From NCBI GenBank assembly GCA_017303855.1, contig JAFLBL010000001.1, forward strand, positions 625,978-689,977: DNA of 64,000 nucleotides, written 5' to 3'. Positions 45,526 through 53,720 of this stretch are shown here, one piece after another. The notes beneath the pieces were generated by a model that worked only from the letters and a program-made list of their open reading frames with translations, ran no database searches and was not told the DNA's origin. The stretch's first letter is position 1. Every line of letters begins with the position of its first letter. The translations under genes and the position numbers were made by a program. Source of the stretch: Chitinophagales bacterium. GTDB taxonomy: Bacteria; Bacteroidota; Bacteroidia; Chitinophagales; Chitinophagaceae.

Positions 45526-45578
45526 TCATTACTCATTACTCATTACTCATTACTCATTACTCATTACTCATCACTCAT
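45526..45578 (+). repeat. Heptanucleotide array (TCATTAC), seven units
   Basis: Seven copies of a 7-base unit, six exact TCATTAC followed by TCATCAC, then a partial TCAT. It starts 10 bases after the stop of the dienelactone hydrolase gene and precedes a bidirectional terminator. Confidence 0.9.
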
Positions 45579-45580
45579 AA

Positions 45581-45615
45581 AAAAAAGCCGGCACTTCATC
45601 AGTACCGGCTTTTTT
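45581..45615. terminator. Bidirectional terminator between two heptanucleotide arrays
   Basis: A stem AAAAGCCGG/CCGGCTTTT (45583-45591/45605-45613) with A and T flanks serves the dienelactone hydrolase gene (+) and the lipoprotein gene at 45678 (-). Confidence 0.85.
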
Positions 45616-45636
45616 ATACTATTCACTACCATCACC

Positions 45637-45678
45637 TATTCCCTATTCCCTATTTTCTATTTTCTATTATCTATCCCC
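45637..45678 (-). repeat. Heptanucleotide array (TATTYYC), six units
   Basis: Six 7-base units on the plus strand: two TATTCCC, two TATTTTC, TATTATC and TATCCCC. The last one ends on the first base of the stop codon of the minus-strand gene at 45678-47486. Confidence 0.8.
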
Positions 45679-47486
45679 TACGGCCTCCTCACTCTGAAAC
45701 TGCATACCACATTCTTAGGTACACCGCTGAAATTCATTATGGCTGTAAAATTGCCTTCCACAAAACCACCCGGTGAGGGGCCGAATGTGGTATAGTTAAT
45801 TGTCGCAGCCCCGGGTGCCCATGTTTCAGCAGCGCCTACACCACTTCCCAGGTTTACAGAAGCCCGTAAAAGAGGGAAACCGGTACCCACAGACTGATTA
45901 TGCTGAGCATGTAAAATTATATTGGTACTGGAATTGGTACCGGGGTTATTGTACCCGCTGATCCATGCCTGGAATGGTTGCGGACCGCCCGTATTGGTAG
46001 AATCACTGAAATACATGGTACCCGGAGGTGCCGTTATAGTAAAAGGTATACCATCGATCAGCATCTCGATATACTGTGCAGATGAAGTACCGCAGGCCTG
46101 AATGGTTCCGAGGTTGATTGTACCGGTATTCCCTGTACCTGAAACCGGAACAGATTGTTGTAAGGCGGCATAATCAACTCCCAACACCGTAAAACTGAGT
46201 GGCGTGTTTCCGCAACGTGGGATATTGACAGAAAATGTGCCGTTATTTACAGGTACGGTATACTGATGTCCTCCCTGAATATAAATAGCGGCTGCACCAT
46301 TTACCACATTAGTATTGGCACATGTGGTTAATGTGCCTGTAATAGTGAGGCTGTTTAATGCCGGAATGGTAACCGTAATAACTGGCAATGTTGTATTGGT
46401 TGAAAAAGGACCTACAGGCTGAGTGAAAACAGGATTGTTACATAAATCCAATACCTGCAGTTCCAGGTTTTCGTCTTTGGGTACTTTGCCGCAAAGACTG
46501 CCGGTGGAATCCGTACGTCCATAACCGTAAGTGCCATTTACCGTCCGTTTAATCCGGACCTGTGCATTGATCAACGGGGCGCCATGATCATCCTTAAAGG
46601 ACATACAAAGATCAATCAGCGGGAATGGCGCATCGCAGTTCCAGAATGAGAAATGACTGACTTTGGCCACATACATATTTCCCGTTTTGCCCGCCTTGCC
46701 TTCCTGTTTCCATCGGGCTGTAGCTTCATCAAAATGCCAGAGATCAATAGAGTCTGGAGCCGCCGACAACAGGCTGGCCGGTATAGGGAAACGCAGATCG
46801 GCCGTTTTTCCTGCCGCCACTTTCAATGGCTGTCCTGAAGCACTGGTCAGTTCCACACCAATCATTCCAAAAGTTGAAAGGCCTCTTTCGGCTCCGGTGG
46901 TTAATACGCCACGGAGATCGCCCATTACCGTATAAGGTAAATCTGCGGATGAAGGATCTATCCAGGTCATAGCCACTTTGACATTGCCCGTATAGGCGGT
47001 TCCGGCCGCATCTGTAACCGCATTGGCTGGCATTATCAGGCTGGCACCGGAAGCAAGATTTACATTTCCACCGGTAGCCGCGTCAAAACTGCCGCTATTG
47101 GTTTTTGGCAGCATTTTAATACGCACGTTATTAATACGACCTTCCACGGCTATAAAACTCCGGAACCCGGTAAAGTACCCGGTTTTTTCCACACTCACTG
47201 TGCCATTGGCTTTTGATAACTGAATATTCCGGAAGCGGAATACGCCATACCGGTCAGTCGTAGTACTATTGGTACCACTCCGTACTGTAGCACCCGCTAT
47301 CGGCTGGTCATTTTCGTTTAGCACTATACCATTTACCCCGCCGGTAACCCGTTCCGCATCATTTACGGCTGTTTCATTATTACCGGCTGGTAGTCCCGGC
47401 CATTTGATTTCCCGCTGACAGGAAATAAAGAAGAGTCCCGCCGAAAGGATCAGCAGGAACAGTTGTTGGATTCGGTTTGTATGCAT
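45678..47486 (-). CDS. Large lipoprotein with carboxypeptidase-regulatory-like repeats
   Basis: The 602-residue product has a lipoprotein signal 'LFLLILSAGLFFISC' followed by Gln-Arg, so it probably sits in the outer membrane or at the surface. Residues about 50-110 form a carboxypeptidase-regulatory-like domain ('GIVLNENDQPIAGATVRSG', 'DRYGVFRFRNIQL'). Residues about 130-290 contain 'SFDAATGGNVNLASGASLIM', 'TADLRFPIPASLL' and 'WHFDEATARWKQEG', a pattern found in bacterial and animal CILP-type proteins. Later parts repeat Ig-like beta domains. The C-terminal 150 residues resemble a jelly-roll. No enzyme motif is visible; adhesion or binding is likely. Confidence 0.75.
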   Translation of the reverse strand: MHTNRIQQLFLLILSAGLFFISCQREIKWPGLPAGNNETAVNDAERVTGGVNGIVLNENDQPIAGATVRSGTNSTTTDRYGVFRFRNIQLSKANGTVSVEKTGYFTGFRSFIAVEGRINNVRIKMLPKTNSGSFDAATGGNVNLASGASLIMPANAVTDAAGTAYTGNVKVAMTWIDPSSADLPYTVMGDLRGVLTTGAERGLSTFGMIGVELTSASGQPLKVAAGKTADLRFPIPASLLSAAPDSIDLWHFDEATARWKQEGKAGKTGNMYVAKVSHFSFWNCDAPFPLIDLCMSFKDDHGAPLINAQVRIKRTVNGTYGYGRTDSTGSLCGKVPKDENLELQVLDLCNNPVFTQPVGPFSTNTTLPVITVTIPALNSLTITGTLTTCANTNVVNGAAAIYIQGGHQYTVPVNNGTFSVNIPRCGNTPLSFTVLGVDYAALQQSVPVSGTGNTGTINLGTIQACGTSSAQYIEMLIDGIPFTITAPPGTMYFSDSTNTGGPQPFQAWISGYNNPGTNSSTNIILHAQHNQSVGTGFPLLRASVNLGSGVGAAETWAPGAATINYTTFGPSPGGFVEGNFTAIMNFSGVPKNVVCSFRVRRP

Positions 47487-47533
47487 GATGGTAAAATAAA
47501 AAAATTAATCTTCCCGGACAATCAACAGGGCAT

Positions 47534-48292
47534 TTATTTCCCGAAGCGCTTGCTTACCACCTCCCAGTTCACCAGTTTCCACCAGGCAGTAATATAATCC
47601 GGGCGGCGGTTCTGGTACTTCAGGTAATAAGCATGCTCCCAGACATCCAGCCCCAGTAAAGGTGTTCCTTTTAATTCACTGATATCCATCAGCGGATTAT
47701 CCTGGTTGGGGGTGGAACCCACTACCAGCTTTCCCTCTTTGTTCAGCACCAGCCAGGCCCAGCCACTCCCGAAACGATTCTTACCTGCATCAGTGAACTG
47801 GGTCTTGAATGCATCGAATGACCCGAAATCCCGGATAATCGTTGCAGCTAATTCACCCGTGGGCTGATTATTTTCAGCAGCCGCACGCATGGATTTCCAG
47901 AAAAATTCATGGTTATAATGTCCGCCCCCGTTATTGCGCATTTTGGGAGAAAATTTCGAAATACGTCCCAGCAACGAAACCAGTTTCTCTTTTTGTATAT
48001 CCACCCCTTCCGCTTTCACCGCTTCAGCCAGGTTCTTAGCATAAGCCGCTGCATGCTTGCCGTAATGAATCTCCATGGTCATGGCATCAATTGCCGGTTC
48101 AAGTGCCGCATAGCTATACCCCAATGGTTGTTGTTCATAAGGCACATCCTCAATCCATCCCTCCACCTTTTCCTGTCCTGCATACTTTTCAGCAAGGGCA
48201 GGTAATACCGTCATCGACAGCCCGGCAGCCAGTCCGGCTTTACCAGTTGATTTTATAAAATCGCGACGGGTGTTCCCAATATTTTTATCCAT
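47534..48292 (-). CDS. Fe/Mn superoxide dismutase with Tat signal
   Basis: The 252-residue protein has a twin-arginine signal 'NTRRDFIKSTGKAGLAAGLSM'-type stretch at its N-terminus (RR at 9-10, the residue run quoted in part only), then about 40 residues later the SOD fold. Metal ligands and signature are visible: 'EIHYGKHAAAYAKN' with the first His pair, 'GGGHYNHEFFWKSM' with the second, and 'LLGLDVWEHAYYLKYQN', the C-terminal 'DVWEHAYY' motif. It should dispose of superoxide outside the cytoplasm. Fe or Mn preference is unclear. Most bacterial Fe/Mn SODs are cytoplasmic, so the Tat export is notable. Confidence 0.93.
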   Translation of the reverse strand: MDKNIGNTRRDFIKSTGKAGLAAGLSMTVLPALAEKYAGQEKVEGWIEDVPYEQQPLGYSYAALEPAIDAMTMEIHYGKHAAAYAKNLAEAVKAEGVDIQKEKLVSLLGRISKFSPKMRNNGGGHYNHEFFWKSMRAAAENNQPTGELAATIIRDFGSFDAFKTQFTDAGKNRFGSGWAWLVLNKEGKLVVGSTPNQDNPLMDISELKGTPLLGLDVWEHAYYLKYQNRRPDYITAWWKLVNWEVVSKRFGK

Positions 48293-48557
48293 ATTATTAT
48301 TTTTAAGTTATTAATATTTATCCTTCAGCGGCAAAACAGCAATCAAAAGTAAAGCGTATAAAATTTATTAGCCCCGCATTCCCCGGTTTTATATACCTGA
48401 ATAAAATCAGAATGTCAACCGGTACATTGGTCAATCCACAAATCAGCCAAACAACTACCTAAATTACTCCCAATTCCTCATCCACAGACAGAATTCCTTT
48501 CAAACCCGTTGCAAAATCTGTTAAAATACGACAGTAAGCCTTGTATCTTCGCTGTTC

Positions 48558-49208
48558 ATGGGGTTAAAAGATTATTTCGCCATACTGGAACTGGCACCAT
48601 CTGCATCCTATATGGAAATCAAGAAGGCGTACCGGAAACTCGCCTTACAATATCACCCGGATAAAACGGATAATGACCCCTATGCTGCAGCCCGTTTCGA
48701 AGTAATTAAAGAAGCATACGAAGTACTTACCGACCCGGCAAAAAAAGAATATTACCTGCAGCAGCGCTGGTATAATCAGAGTATCGGTCGCCGGAAAACA
48801 GAGGAAATGGTCACCCCCGTCAGTTTATTGAAGCAATCCATCGAACTGGACCGGTATGTTTCCCGGCTGGATAGTTTCCGGATGGACCGGGAAGGCCTGC
48901 TGGAGTATATGCTGGATTTGTATAATGACGACACGATGGAGAAGCTGAAAATGTTTAATGAACCGGAGACAAATAAAGCCATTCTCCGGGCCGTTTTATC
49001 AGCCAGCAAACTCTTGCAGGCCCCGCAGGCGCACCGGCTGTTAGAGCAGCTTAAAAAAGGTATACCCGGTGATCCGGAGATGAAACAACTGATGACTTTA
49101 TCACTCCGCCGGAACCGGCAAACAGACCGGCAGGAGAAATGGGGATTCCTGCTCCCGCTGATCCTGACCCTCTTAATCTGCCTGCTCATGTATTTGTCCG
49201 TAGGGTAG
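48558..49208 (+). CDS. DnaJ-domain membrane-anchored protein
   Basis: The first 70 residues of this 216-residue protein are a J domain: 'DYFAILELAPSASYMEIKKA' then 'YHPDKTDNDP' with the HPD signature that activates DnaK. The middle part (75-180) is helical and charged. The C-terminus holds a single transmembrane segment 'FLLPLILTLLICLLMYLSV', so the J domain likely faces the cytoplasm from the inner membrane. No G/F or zinc-finger region is present, unlike true DnaJ. The next gene (ABC-F ATPase) starts 13 bases later. Confidence 0.92.
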   Translation: MGLKDYFAILELAPSASYMEIKKAYRKLALQYHPDKTDNDPYAAARFEVIKEAYEVLTDPAKKEYYLQQRWYNQSIGRRKTEEMVTPVSLLKQSIELDRYVSRLDSFRMDREGLLEYMLDLYNDDTMEKLKMFNEPETNKAILRAVLSASKLLQAPQAHRLLEQLKKGIPGDPEMKQLMTLSLRRNRQTDRQEKWGFLLPLILTLLICLLMYLSVG

Positions 49209-49209
49209 T

Positions 49210-49217
49210 TATCTTTG
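49210..49217 (+). promoter_or_regulatory. -7-like element (TATCTTTG) before the ABC-F gene
   Basis: An exact TAnnTTTG match that ends 4 bases before the ATG at 49222. If real it would drive a leaderless transcript. It may be fortuitous, as no proper -33 is seen. Confidence 0.3.
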
Positions 49218-49221
49218 CGGG

Positions 49222-51105
49222 ATGCACTATGTTTCAGCTGAGGGATTGACCAAGAGTTATGGCATACAGCCCCTTTTTTCCGGCATTTCCTTTCATATAG
49301 AAGAAGGCGATAAAATTGCGCTGGTAGCCCGTAACGGCACCGGCAAATCCACCCTGCTCCGAATCCTGGCTGGCCAGGAAACCGCTGATGCCGGTAAGCT
49401 CTGGATTAATAAAGATGTGGATGTGGTGCTGTTTGAACAGGATCCGGTATTTGTTGAAAACAAATCCGTATCAGACAATATATTTTTTCATGACCATCCG
49501 GTCATTAATGCAATCAAGGAATTTGAAGCGGCCAGCGAAACGGAAGATCATGAAAGAATGAGTGCCGCCATTATCAATATGGACGAACGCAATGCCTGGG
49601 ATTTTGACACGAAAGTGAAACAGGTATTGGGCAAGCTGAATATACACCACCTGGATCAGCCGGTAAACACCCTGAGCGGGGGTCAGCGTAAACGGGTAGC
49701 CCTGGCAAAGACCCTGATCGATATCGGTTTTGAACACAAGCATGTTTTACTGATCATGGACGAGCCCACCAACCACCTGGACGTGGAGATGGTGGAGTGG
49801 CTGGAACATTATCTCGATAAGGAAAATGTAACCTTACTCCTGGTTACCCACGACCGGTATTTTCTCGACGCCGTTTGCAATGAAATCTGGGAACTGGACG
49901 GCAACAGTAACTTATTTGAACACAAAGGCGATTACGCGAATTACCTGGAGAAAAAAGCATCGCGGATAGAAAGTGAAGCGGCCAGCATTGACAAGGCCCG
50001 TAACCTGTACCGTAAAGAACTGGAGTGGATGCGGAAGCAACCCAAAGCCCGTACTACCAAGAGTAAAAGCCGGCAGGACAATTTTTACGAAGTGGAAAAG
50101 AAAGCCAAACAACAATTGGTGGATGAGCAGTTGCAGCTGGAAATGAAGATGAACCGGCTCGGCGGCAAAGTGATCGAACTTAAAAAAGTGTATAAGAGTT
50201 TCGGGGAAAAAGTGATTCTCAAAGGACTTAATTACACCTTTAAAAAAGGAGAACGCATTGGTGTGGTCGGCAGGAACGGGGCCGGCAAATCCACATTTAT
50301 CAATATGCTGCAGGGACTGGAGCCCGCAGACAGTGGCAAGATCAATATCGGGGATACCGTAATTTTCGGCAACTATTCGCAACAGGGACTGGTGATCAAG
50401 GAAGATATGCGGGTTATAGAATTTGTAAAAAACATCGCCGAACATTTCCCTTTAGCCAGTGGCGGCTCGCTGAGTGCAGCCCAGTTTCTCCAACTGTTTT
50501 TATTTGATCCCGATAAGCAATACACGTATATCAGCAAACTTAGCGGCGGAGAAAAAAGAAGACTGCACTTGTTATCCATCCTTTTCCGCAATCCCAACTT
50601 CCTGGTATTGGATGAACCCACGAATGATCTTGACCTCCCTACCCTGGGTGTGCTCGAGAATTTTTTAAGTGAATTTCCGGGCTGCCTGCTGATCGTATCG
50701 CATGACCGTTACTTTATGGACCGGCTGGTAGATCATCTTTTCGTTTTCGAAGGTGATGGGCATATCCGTGATTTCCCGGGCAACTACACCCTCTATCGCA
50801 ATGAAGTAAAAGAACCGGAAACTGTTCCTGAAAAAAAAGAAGTGAAGCCCGCTCCCGCCCCCGTACCCGTGAGCCATACACCTGTCAGCAAAAGGCAACC
50901 CAGTTTCAAGGAAAAAAGAGAATTTGAATTACTTGAAAAAGAGATCGAAGCGCTGAATCAGGAAAAAAATTCTGTTACCGAAAAACTGAATAACGGCCAT
51001 ACACCTTTTGAAGAACTGCAAAAACTCTCCGTCAGAATCGGCGAGATCACGCAGTTGCTGGATGAGAAGGAGATCAGGTGGCTGGAGTTGAGTGAGGTAA
51101 TGTAG
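49222..51105 (+). CDS. ABC-F family ATPase (Uup-like)
   Basis: The 627-residue soluble protein has two ATPase modules without membrane helices. Module 1: Walker A 'ARNGTGKSTLLRI', signature 'TLSGGQRKRVALAKTL', Walker B 'LLIMDEPTNHLDVEM'. Module 2: Walker A 'GRNGAGKSTFINML', signature 'KLSGGEKRRLHLL', Walker B 'FLVLDEPTNDLDLPT'. A linker of about 80 residues with Lys/Glu helices separates them, and a C-terminal coiled-coil-like extension (about 530-627, 'REFELLEKEIEALNQEKNSV') follows. This is the Uup type of ABC-F protein, which acts on ribosomes or DNA. The Pro/Ala-rich spacer at about 530 is a flexible hinge. Confidence 0.95.
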   Translation: MHYVSAEGLTKSYGIQPLFSGISFHIEEGDKIALVARNGTGKSTLLRILAGQETADAGKLWINKDVDVVLFEQDPVFVENKSVSDNIFFHDHPVINAIKEFEAASETEDHERMSAAIINMDERNAWDFDTKVKQVLGKLNIHHLDQPVNTLSGGQRKRVALAKTLIDIGFEHKHVLLIMDEPTNHLDVEMVEWLEHYLDKENVTLLLVTHDRYFLDAVCNEIWELDGNSNLFEHKGDYANYLEKKASRIESEAASIDKARNLYRKELEWMRKQPKARTTKSKSRQDNFYEVEKKAKQQLVDEQLQLEMKMNRLGGKVIELKKVYKSFGEKVILKGLNYTFKKGERIGVVGRNGAGKSTFINMLQGLEPADSGKINIGDTVIFGNYSQQGLVIKEDMRVIEFVKNIAEHFPLASGGSLSAAQFLQLFLFDPDKQYTYISKLSGGEKRRLHLLSILFRNPNFLVLDEPTNDLDLPTLGVLENFLSEFPGCLLIVSHDRYFMDRLVDHLFVFEGDGHIRDFPGNYTLYRNEVKEPETVPEKKEVKPAPAPVPVSHTPVSKRQPSFKEKREFELLEKEIEALNQEKNSVTEKLNNGHTPFEELQKLSVRIGEITQLLDEKEIRWLELSEVM

Positions 51106-51109
51106 GGAA

Positions 51110-51137
51110 GTTGTGAGTTGTGAGATGTGAGTTGCGA
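51110..51137 (+). repeat. Heptanucleotide array (GTTGTGA), four units
   Basis: Four units GTTGTGA, GTTGTGA, GATGTGA, GTTGCGA begin 5 bases after the stop of the ABC-F gene. Confidence 0.75.
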
Positions 51138-51173
51138 GTGACCTTATATTTTATCGCAGCAGCAATAGCTGTT

Positions 51174-51259
51174 CAACCCCGTTGGGGTTGGGGGATCGTT
51201 GAGGGCACCCTGCCCCCGGGCTTCACCCGGGGTTATTGATGGTTTAAGCCCGTTGGGCT
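51174..51259. repeat. Orphan three-hairpin cluster (REP-like)
   Basis: Three perfect hairpins lie in 86 bases: CAACCCC-GTT-GGGGTTG (51174-51190), CCCCGGG-CTTCA-CCCGGGG (51214-51232) and AGCCC-GTT-GGGCT (51247-51259). No transposase gene lies nearby, and the arms differ from those of the RAYT element at 11.8-12.5 kb. It matches the layout of Bacteroidota REP/BIME-type units that are mobilised in trans. Confidence 0.75.
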
Positions 51260-51330
51260 ATGCAGTACGTTCAAATCGTCTTTTCAATCCTTAGTGAAAA
51301 AGACAATACGACCGGACTACTAACTACTAT

Positions 51331-51371
51331 CTCCCGACTCCCAACTCCCGACTCCCGACTCCCGGCTCCTA
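51331..51371 (-). repeat. Heptanucleotide array (CTCCCGA) abutting a stop codon
   Basis: Five 7-base units from 51331 to 51365, each CTCCCGA or one mismatch, then a partial unit. The partial unit contains the stop codon (51369-51371) of the minus-strand gene at 51369-52304. Confidence 0.8.
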
Positions 51372-52304
51372 CTCGATCAACTCCCCGTACGCCCTCTTCC
51401 CATAATACGCATACCTCTTCCCCTCTTTCCGCGTACCGGCAAACACAGAATGAATAAACCCGTTCAGTTCCACCTGTTGTGTATGATAAATACCACGGTC
51501 AGGATTTTGTTTAAAGAGGAACTGAATACGGCGGGCAGATTCCCTGTAAATCACCAGGCTGTCCGTAATAGTTTGACTAAAGATCCACTGACCTGATAGT
51601 TGCTGCATCATCAAATGACTCCTGTACCAGGTGCCCCCGGTATCAGAAACCACCCTTTTTCCCTGGTACAGGGCGGCCGAATCATTATAGGCAAAGACAG
51701 TGAGAAAGCGTTTCTTTCCGTTCAGCAGCCATTTCATCAGGGATATACCATACGTTGTGGTATAACCGTAATCACTATCCAGGAAACTGATACGGGTTAC
51801 GAAACGGGGGATTTTAGCTACCGCCTCCATATACCCGAAAATAAAACTGCCGCCGCCACTGTGGCCATTCAGGTGCACATTTACTTTCCGGTTATGAAAC
51901 AGGGAACGCAGTGTATCCACGATATGCGGGATAATGGTTTTGTAATCAACATGTGCCCGTTTCCAGGCCGGCCAGCTTTTCTGATCATTTTCCAGGTAGG
52001 CGACTACATAATTTTTTCCCCGGCATTGTTTCCTGACAAAGGCCGTTTGTGCCCGGATATGCTGAATATCAAAATGCCAGTCATCGCCAGGTGCCGGCTT
52101 TTTCCCCATCGTCCATTCAGTACTGTTACCATTAGGCAAGGCATACAGGATGAGCTCTACCGCGCCGGTAAGGTGGAGCCGTTCCGGCCTGTCCAGGGTG
52201 ATTTTCACACCCGGGCTCATCCGGAAAGAGTCAATTTGCTGACTTTTAACAAGCTGGGGATAAACCAATAATACAAAGCATAGTCTGATAATAGTCAGTC
52301 GCAT
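51369..52304 (-). CDS. Exported alpha/beta-hydrolase-like protein
   Basis: The 311-residue product has a signal peptide with core 'LCFVLLVYPQLVKSQQ'. A nucleophile-elbow sequence 'HLNGHSGGGSFIFGY' (G-H-S-G-G) around residues 145-160 and the surrounding strand-helix pattern point to an alpha/beta hydrolase, with 'FLDSDYGYTTTYG' as the probable acid loop and 'ELNGFIHSVFAG' near the C-terminus as a possible His site. Substrate and catalysis are not certain. It is monocistronic. Confidence 0.7.
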   Translation of the reverse strand: MRLTIIRLCFVLLVYPQLVKSQQIDSFRMSPGVKITLDRPERLHLTGAVELILYALPNGNSTEWTMGKKPAPGDDWHFDIQHIRAQTAFVRKQCRGKNYVVAYLENDQKSWPAWKRAHVDYKTIIPHIVDTLRSLFHNRKVNVHLNGHSGGGSFIFGYMEAVAKIPRFVTRISFLDSDYGYTTTYGISLMKWLLNGKKRFLTVFAYNDSAALYQGKRVVSDTGGTWYRSHLMMQQLSGQWIFSQTITDSLVIYRESARRIQFLFKQNPDRGIYHTQQVELNGFIHSVFAGTRKEGKRYAYYGKRAYGELIE

Positions 52305-52379
52305 AGCTGATTAAAGGTAGGGAATAAGCTGAGTCTGGTTCAATCGTAGATTTCCTAAACAAAAAATCCGGCCTCATTC

Positions 52380-52410
52380 TTGCAAGATTTAAAAAGGTAG
52401 TCTACTTTTG
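52380..52410 (+). promoter_or_regulatory. Promoter with both -33 and -7 elements
   Basis: TTG at 52380-52382 and TACTTTTG at 52403-52410 are separated by 20 bases, the best match to the Bacteroidota promoter in this window. Transcription should start near 52417, about 90 bases before the small ORF at 52507. Confidence 0.75.
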
Positions 52411-52506
52411 CAGTACTCCACTTAATTCGTTATCCTCTCGATTGACTTGTCCAGTCCCCTGAAAACCTGGTAGTATTTCTATTTGAAAACTTTTAAAAAT
52501 CAGGTT

Positions 52507-52617
52507 ATGAAGAAAATTAAACTCTTAATGAAGAATGAAGATGTACAGGCCCGTTTAGTAATTGGTGGTTTCATCGTTACTTTCACCCTGCTGGCGCTGT
52601 TCTTCATGAACAACTAA
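52507..52617 (+). CDS. 36-residue single-helix membrane peptide
   Basis: This ORF is too short for usual gene calls. The peptide begins with a charged stretch MKKIKLLMKNEDVQAR and continues into one hydrophobic helix 'LVIGGFIVTFTLLALFFM', ending in Asn-Asn. The lysines before the helix and the two polar residues after it give an N-in orientation by the positive-inside rule. A strong promoter lies 97 bases upstream. No overlapping or divergent gene explains the conserved-looking frame. Function unknown; regulators of membrane proteins and small subunits of complexes share this size and shape. Confidence 0.65.
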   Translation: MKKIKLLMKNEDVQARLVIGGFIVTFTLLALFFMNN

Positions 52618-52671
52618 TCTGTACGGTTAGTACATAGAGGGTCAGGTAAATTCGTCTGCACGGATGAAGTG

Positions 52672-53706
52672 TCAGAGTTTTTGCCTGACTCTATCCAGTA
52701 AGATTTCCACATCTATTTTTTCCATACAGTTAAAATGCCCGAGCGGGCATTTTTTGTATCCGATCTTGGAGCAGGGACGGCACCATGTCTTTACCTGCAT
52801 TTGCAGCGAGGGCATGGAGAAATCGCCATAGTAGGGTGTCATGCCAAATGCCGGCACCGTATTCCCCCATAACGAAATGATCGTTTTCTGGTATGCCGCC
52901 GCGATATGCATCAGGCCGGTATCATTGGTGATGACCAGTTTGGCTTTGCGGATCAGATCGGCACTTTCGTTCAGGCTGAATTTCCCGCAGGCATTATATA
53001 TTTTCACATCATCCACCTGTGCAATTTCATTGCCGTTGGCCGCATCTTCAGGCCCGCCCAGCAGCATGACCGGGTGTTGCAACGCGGTACAAAACTCTTT
53101 CCATTTATGTACCGGCCATTGTTTGGTGCCCAACGCTGCACCAATCACACAGGCCACATAGCCGGCCGTATGGGAAACGGGAATGTCTTCCCGTTTGGTT
53201 TCTTCTTCAGGACTGATAAAATAATCGAGGCCCTTCCCGTCATTCTTTACACCAAAAGACTCCACCGTTTTCATATAGCGGTCTACTATATGCAGACCGG
53301 GCAGTATATTTATTTTGAAAGCCGTGAGTAAATATTTCTGAATATTCAGTTTATAAAAGGAGAAGGATTTTTTCTTCAACGCGTTCTTTATACGCAATGT
53401 CTTGCTGTTGTGATGCAGATCGATTATATAATCGTAGTCCTCTGTTTTCAGTTCCTCGATCATCAGTTCCCAGCTATGCGCCAGCTGGTGTACTTTATCG
53501 ATATAGGGATTGTGCTCCACCACACTGTGAAACCGGTCGCGGGTCAGAAAATGCACTTCGGCACCGGGCACCTGTTGCTTGAGACAACGGACTACGGGCG
53601 TTGTTAGTACGATATCACCGATAGATGATAAACGGATAATGAGAAATTTCTTCCCGGATTTCTTCACTTCCTGTGTTACGGGAAAAACTTCAGGCAGGGT
53701 TTCCAT
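52672..53706 (-). CDS. Glycosyltransferase family 9 (heptosyltransferase-like)
   Basis: The 344-residue protein has the GT-B layout of ADP-heptose:LPS heptosyltransferases. Motifs are 'IIRLSSIGDIVLTTPVVRCL' at the N-terminus, 'YIIDLHHNSKTLRIKNAL', and the C-terminal 'VITNDTGLMHIAAAYQKTII' that binds the nucleotide sugar. Four cysteines cluster near the C-terminus ('TWCRPCSKIGYKKCPLGHFNC'-type region, quoted only in part), a feature seen in many GT9 members. It probably builds LPS core or a related glycan. It is the last gene of the operon starting at 57013. Confidence 0.9.
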   Translation of the reverse strand: METLPEVFPVTQEVKKSGKKFLIIRLSSIGDIVLTTPVVRCLKQQVPGAEVHFLTRDRFHSVVEHNPYIDKVHQLAHSWELMIEELKTEDYDYIIDLHHNSKTLRIKNALKKKSFSFYKLNIQKYLLTAFKINILPGLHIVDRYMKTVESFGVKNDGKGLDYFISPEEETKREDIPVSHTAGYVACVIGAALGTKQWPVHKWKEFCTALQHPVMLLGGPEDAANGNEIAQVDDVKIYNACGKFSLNESADLIRKAKLVITNDTGLMHIAAAYQKTIISLWGNTVPAFGMTPYYGDFSMPSLQMQVKTWCRPCSKIGYKKCPLGHFNCMEKIDVEILLDRVRQKL

Positions 53707-53720
53707 GGATGACTGTTTTT

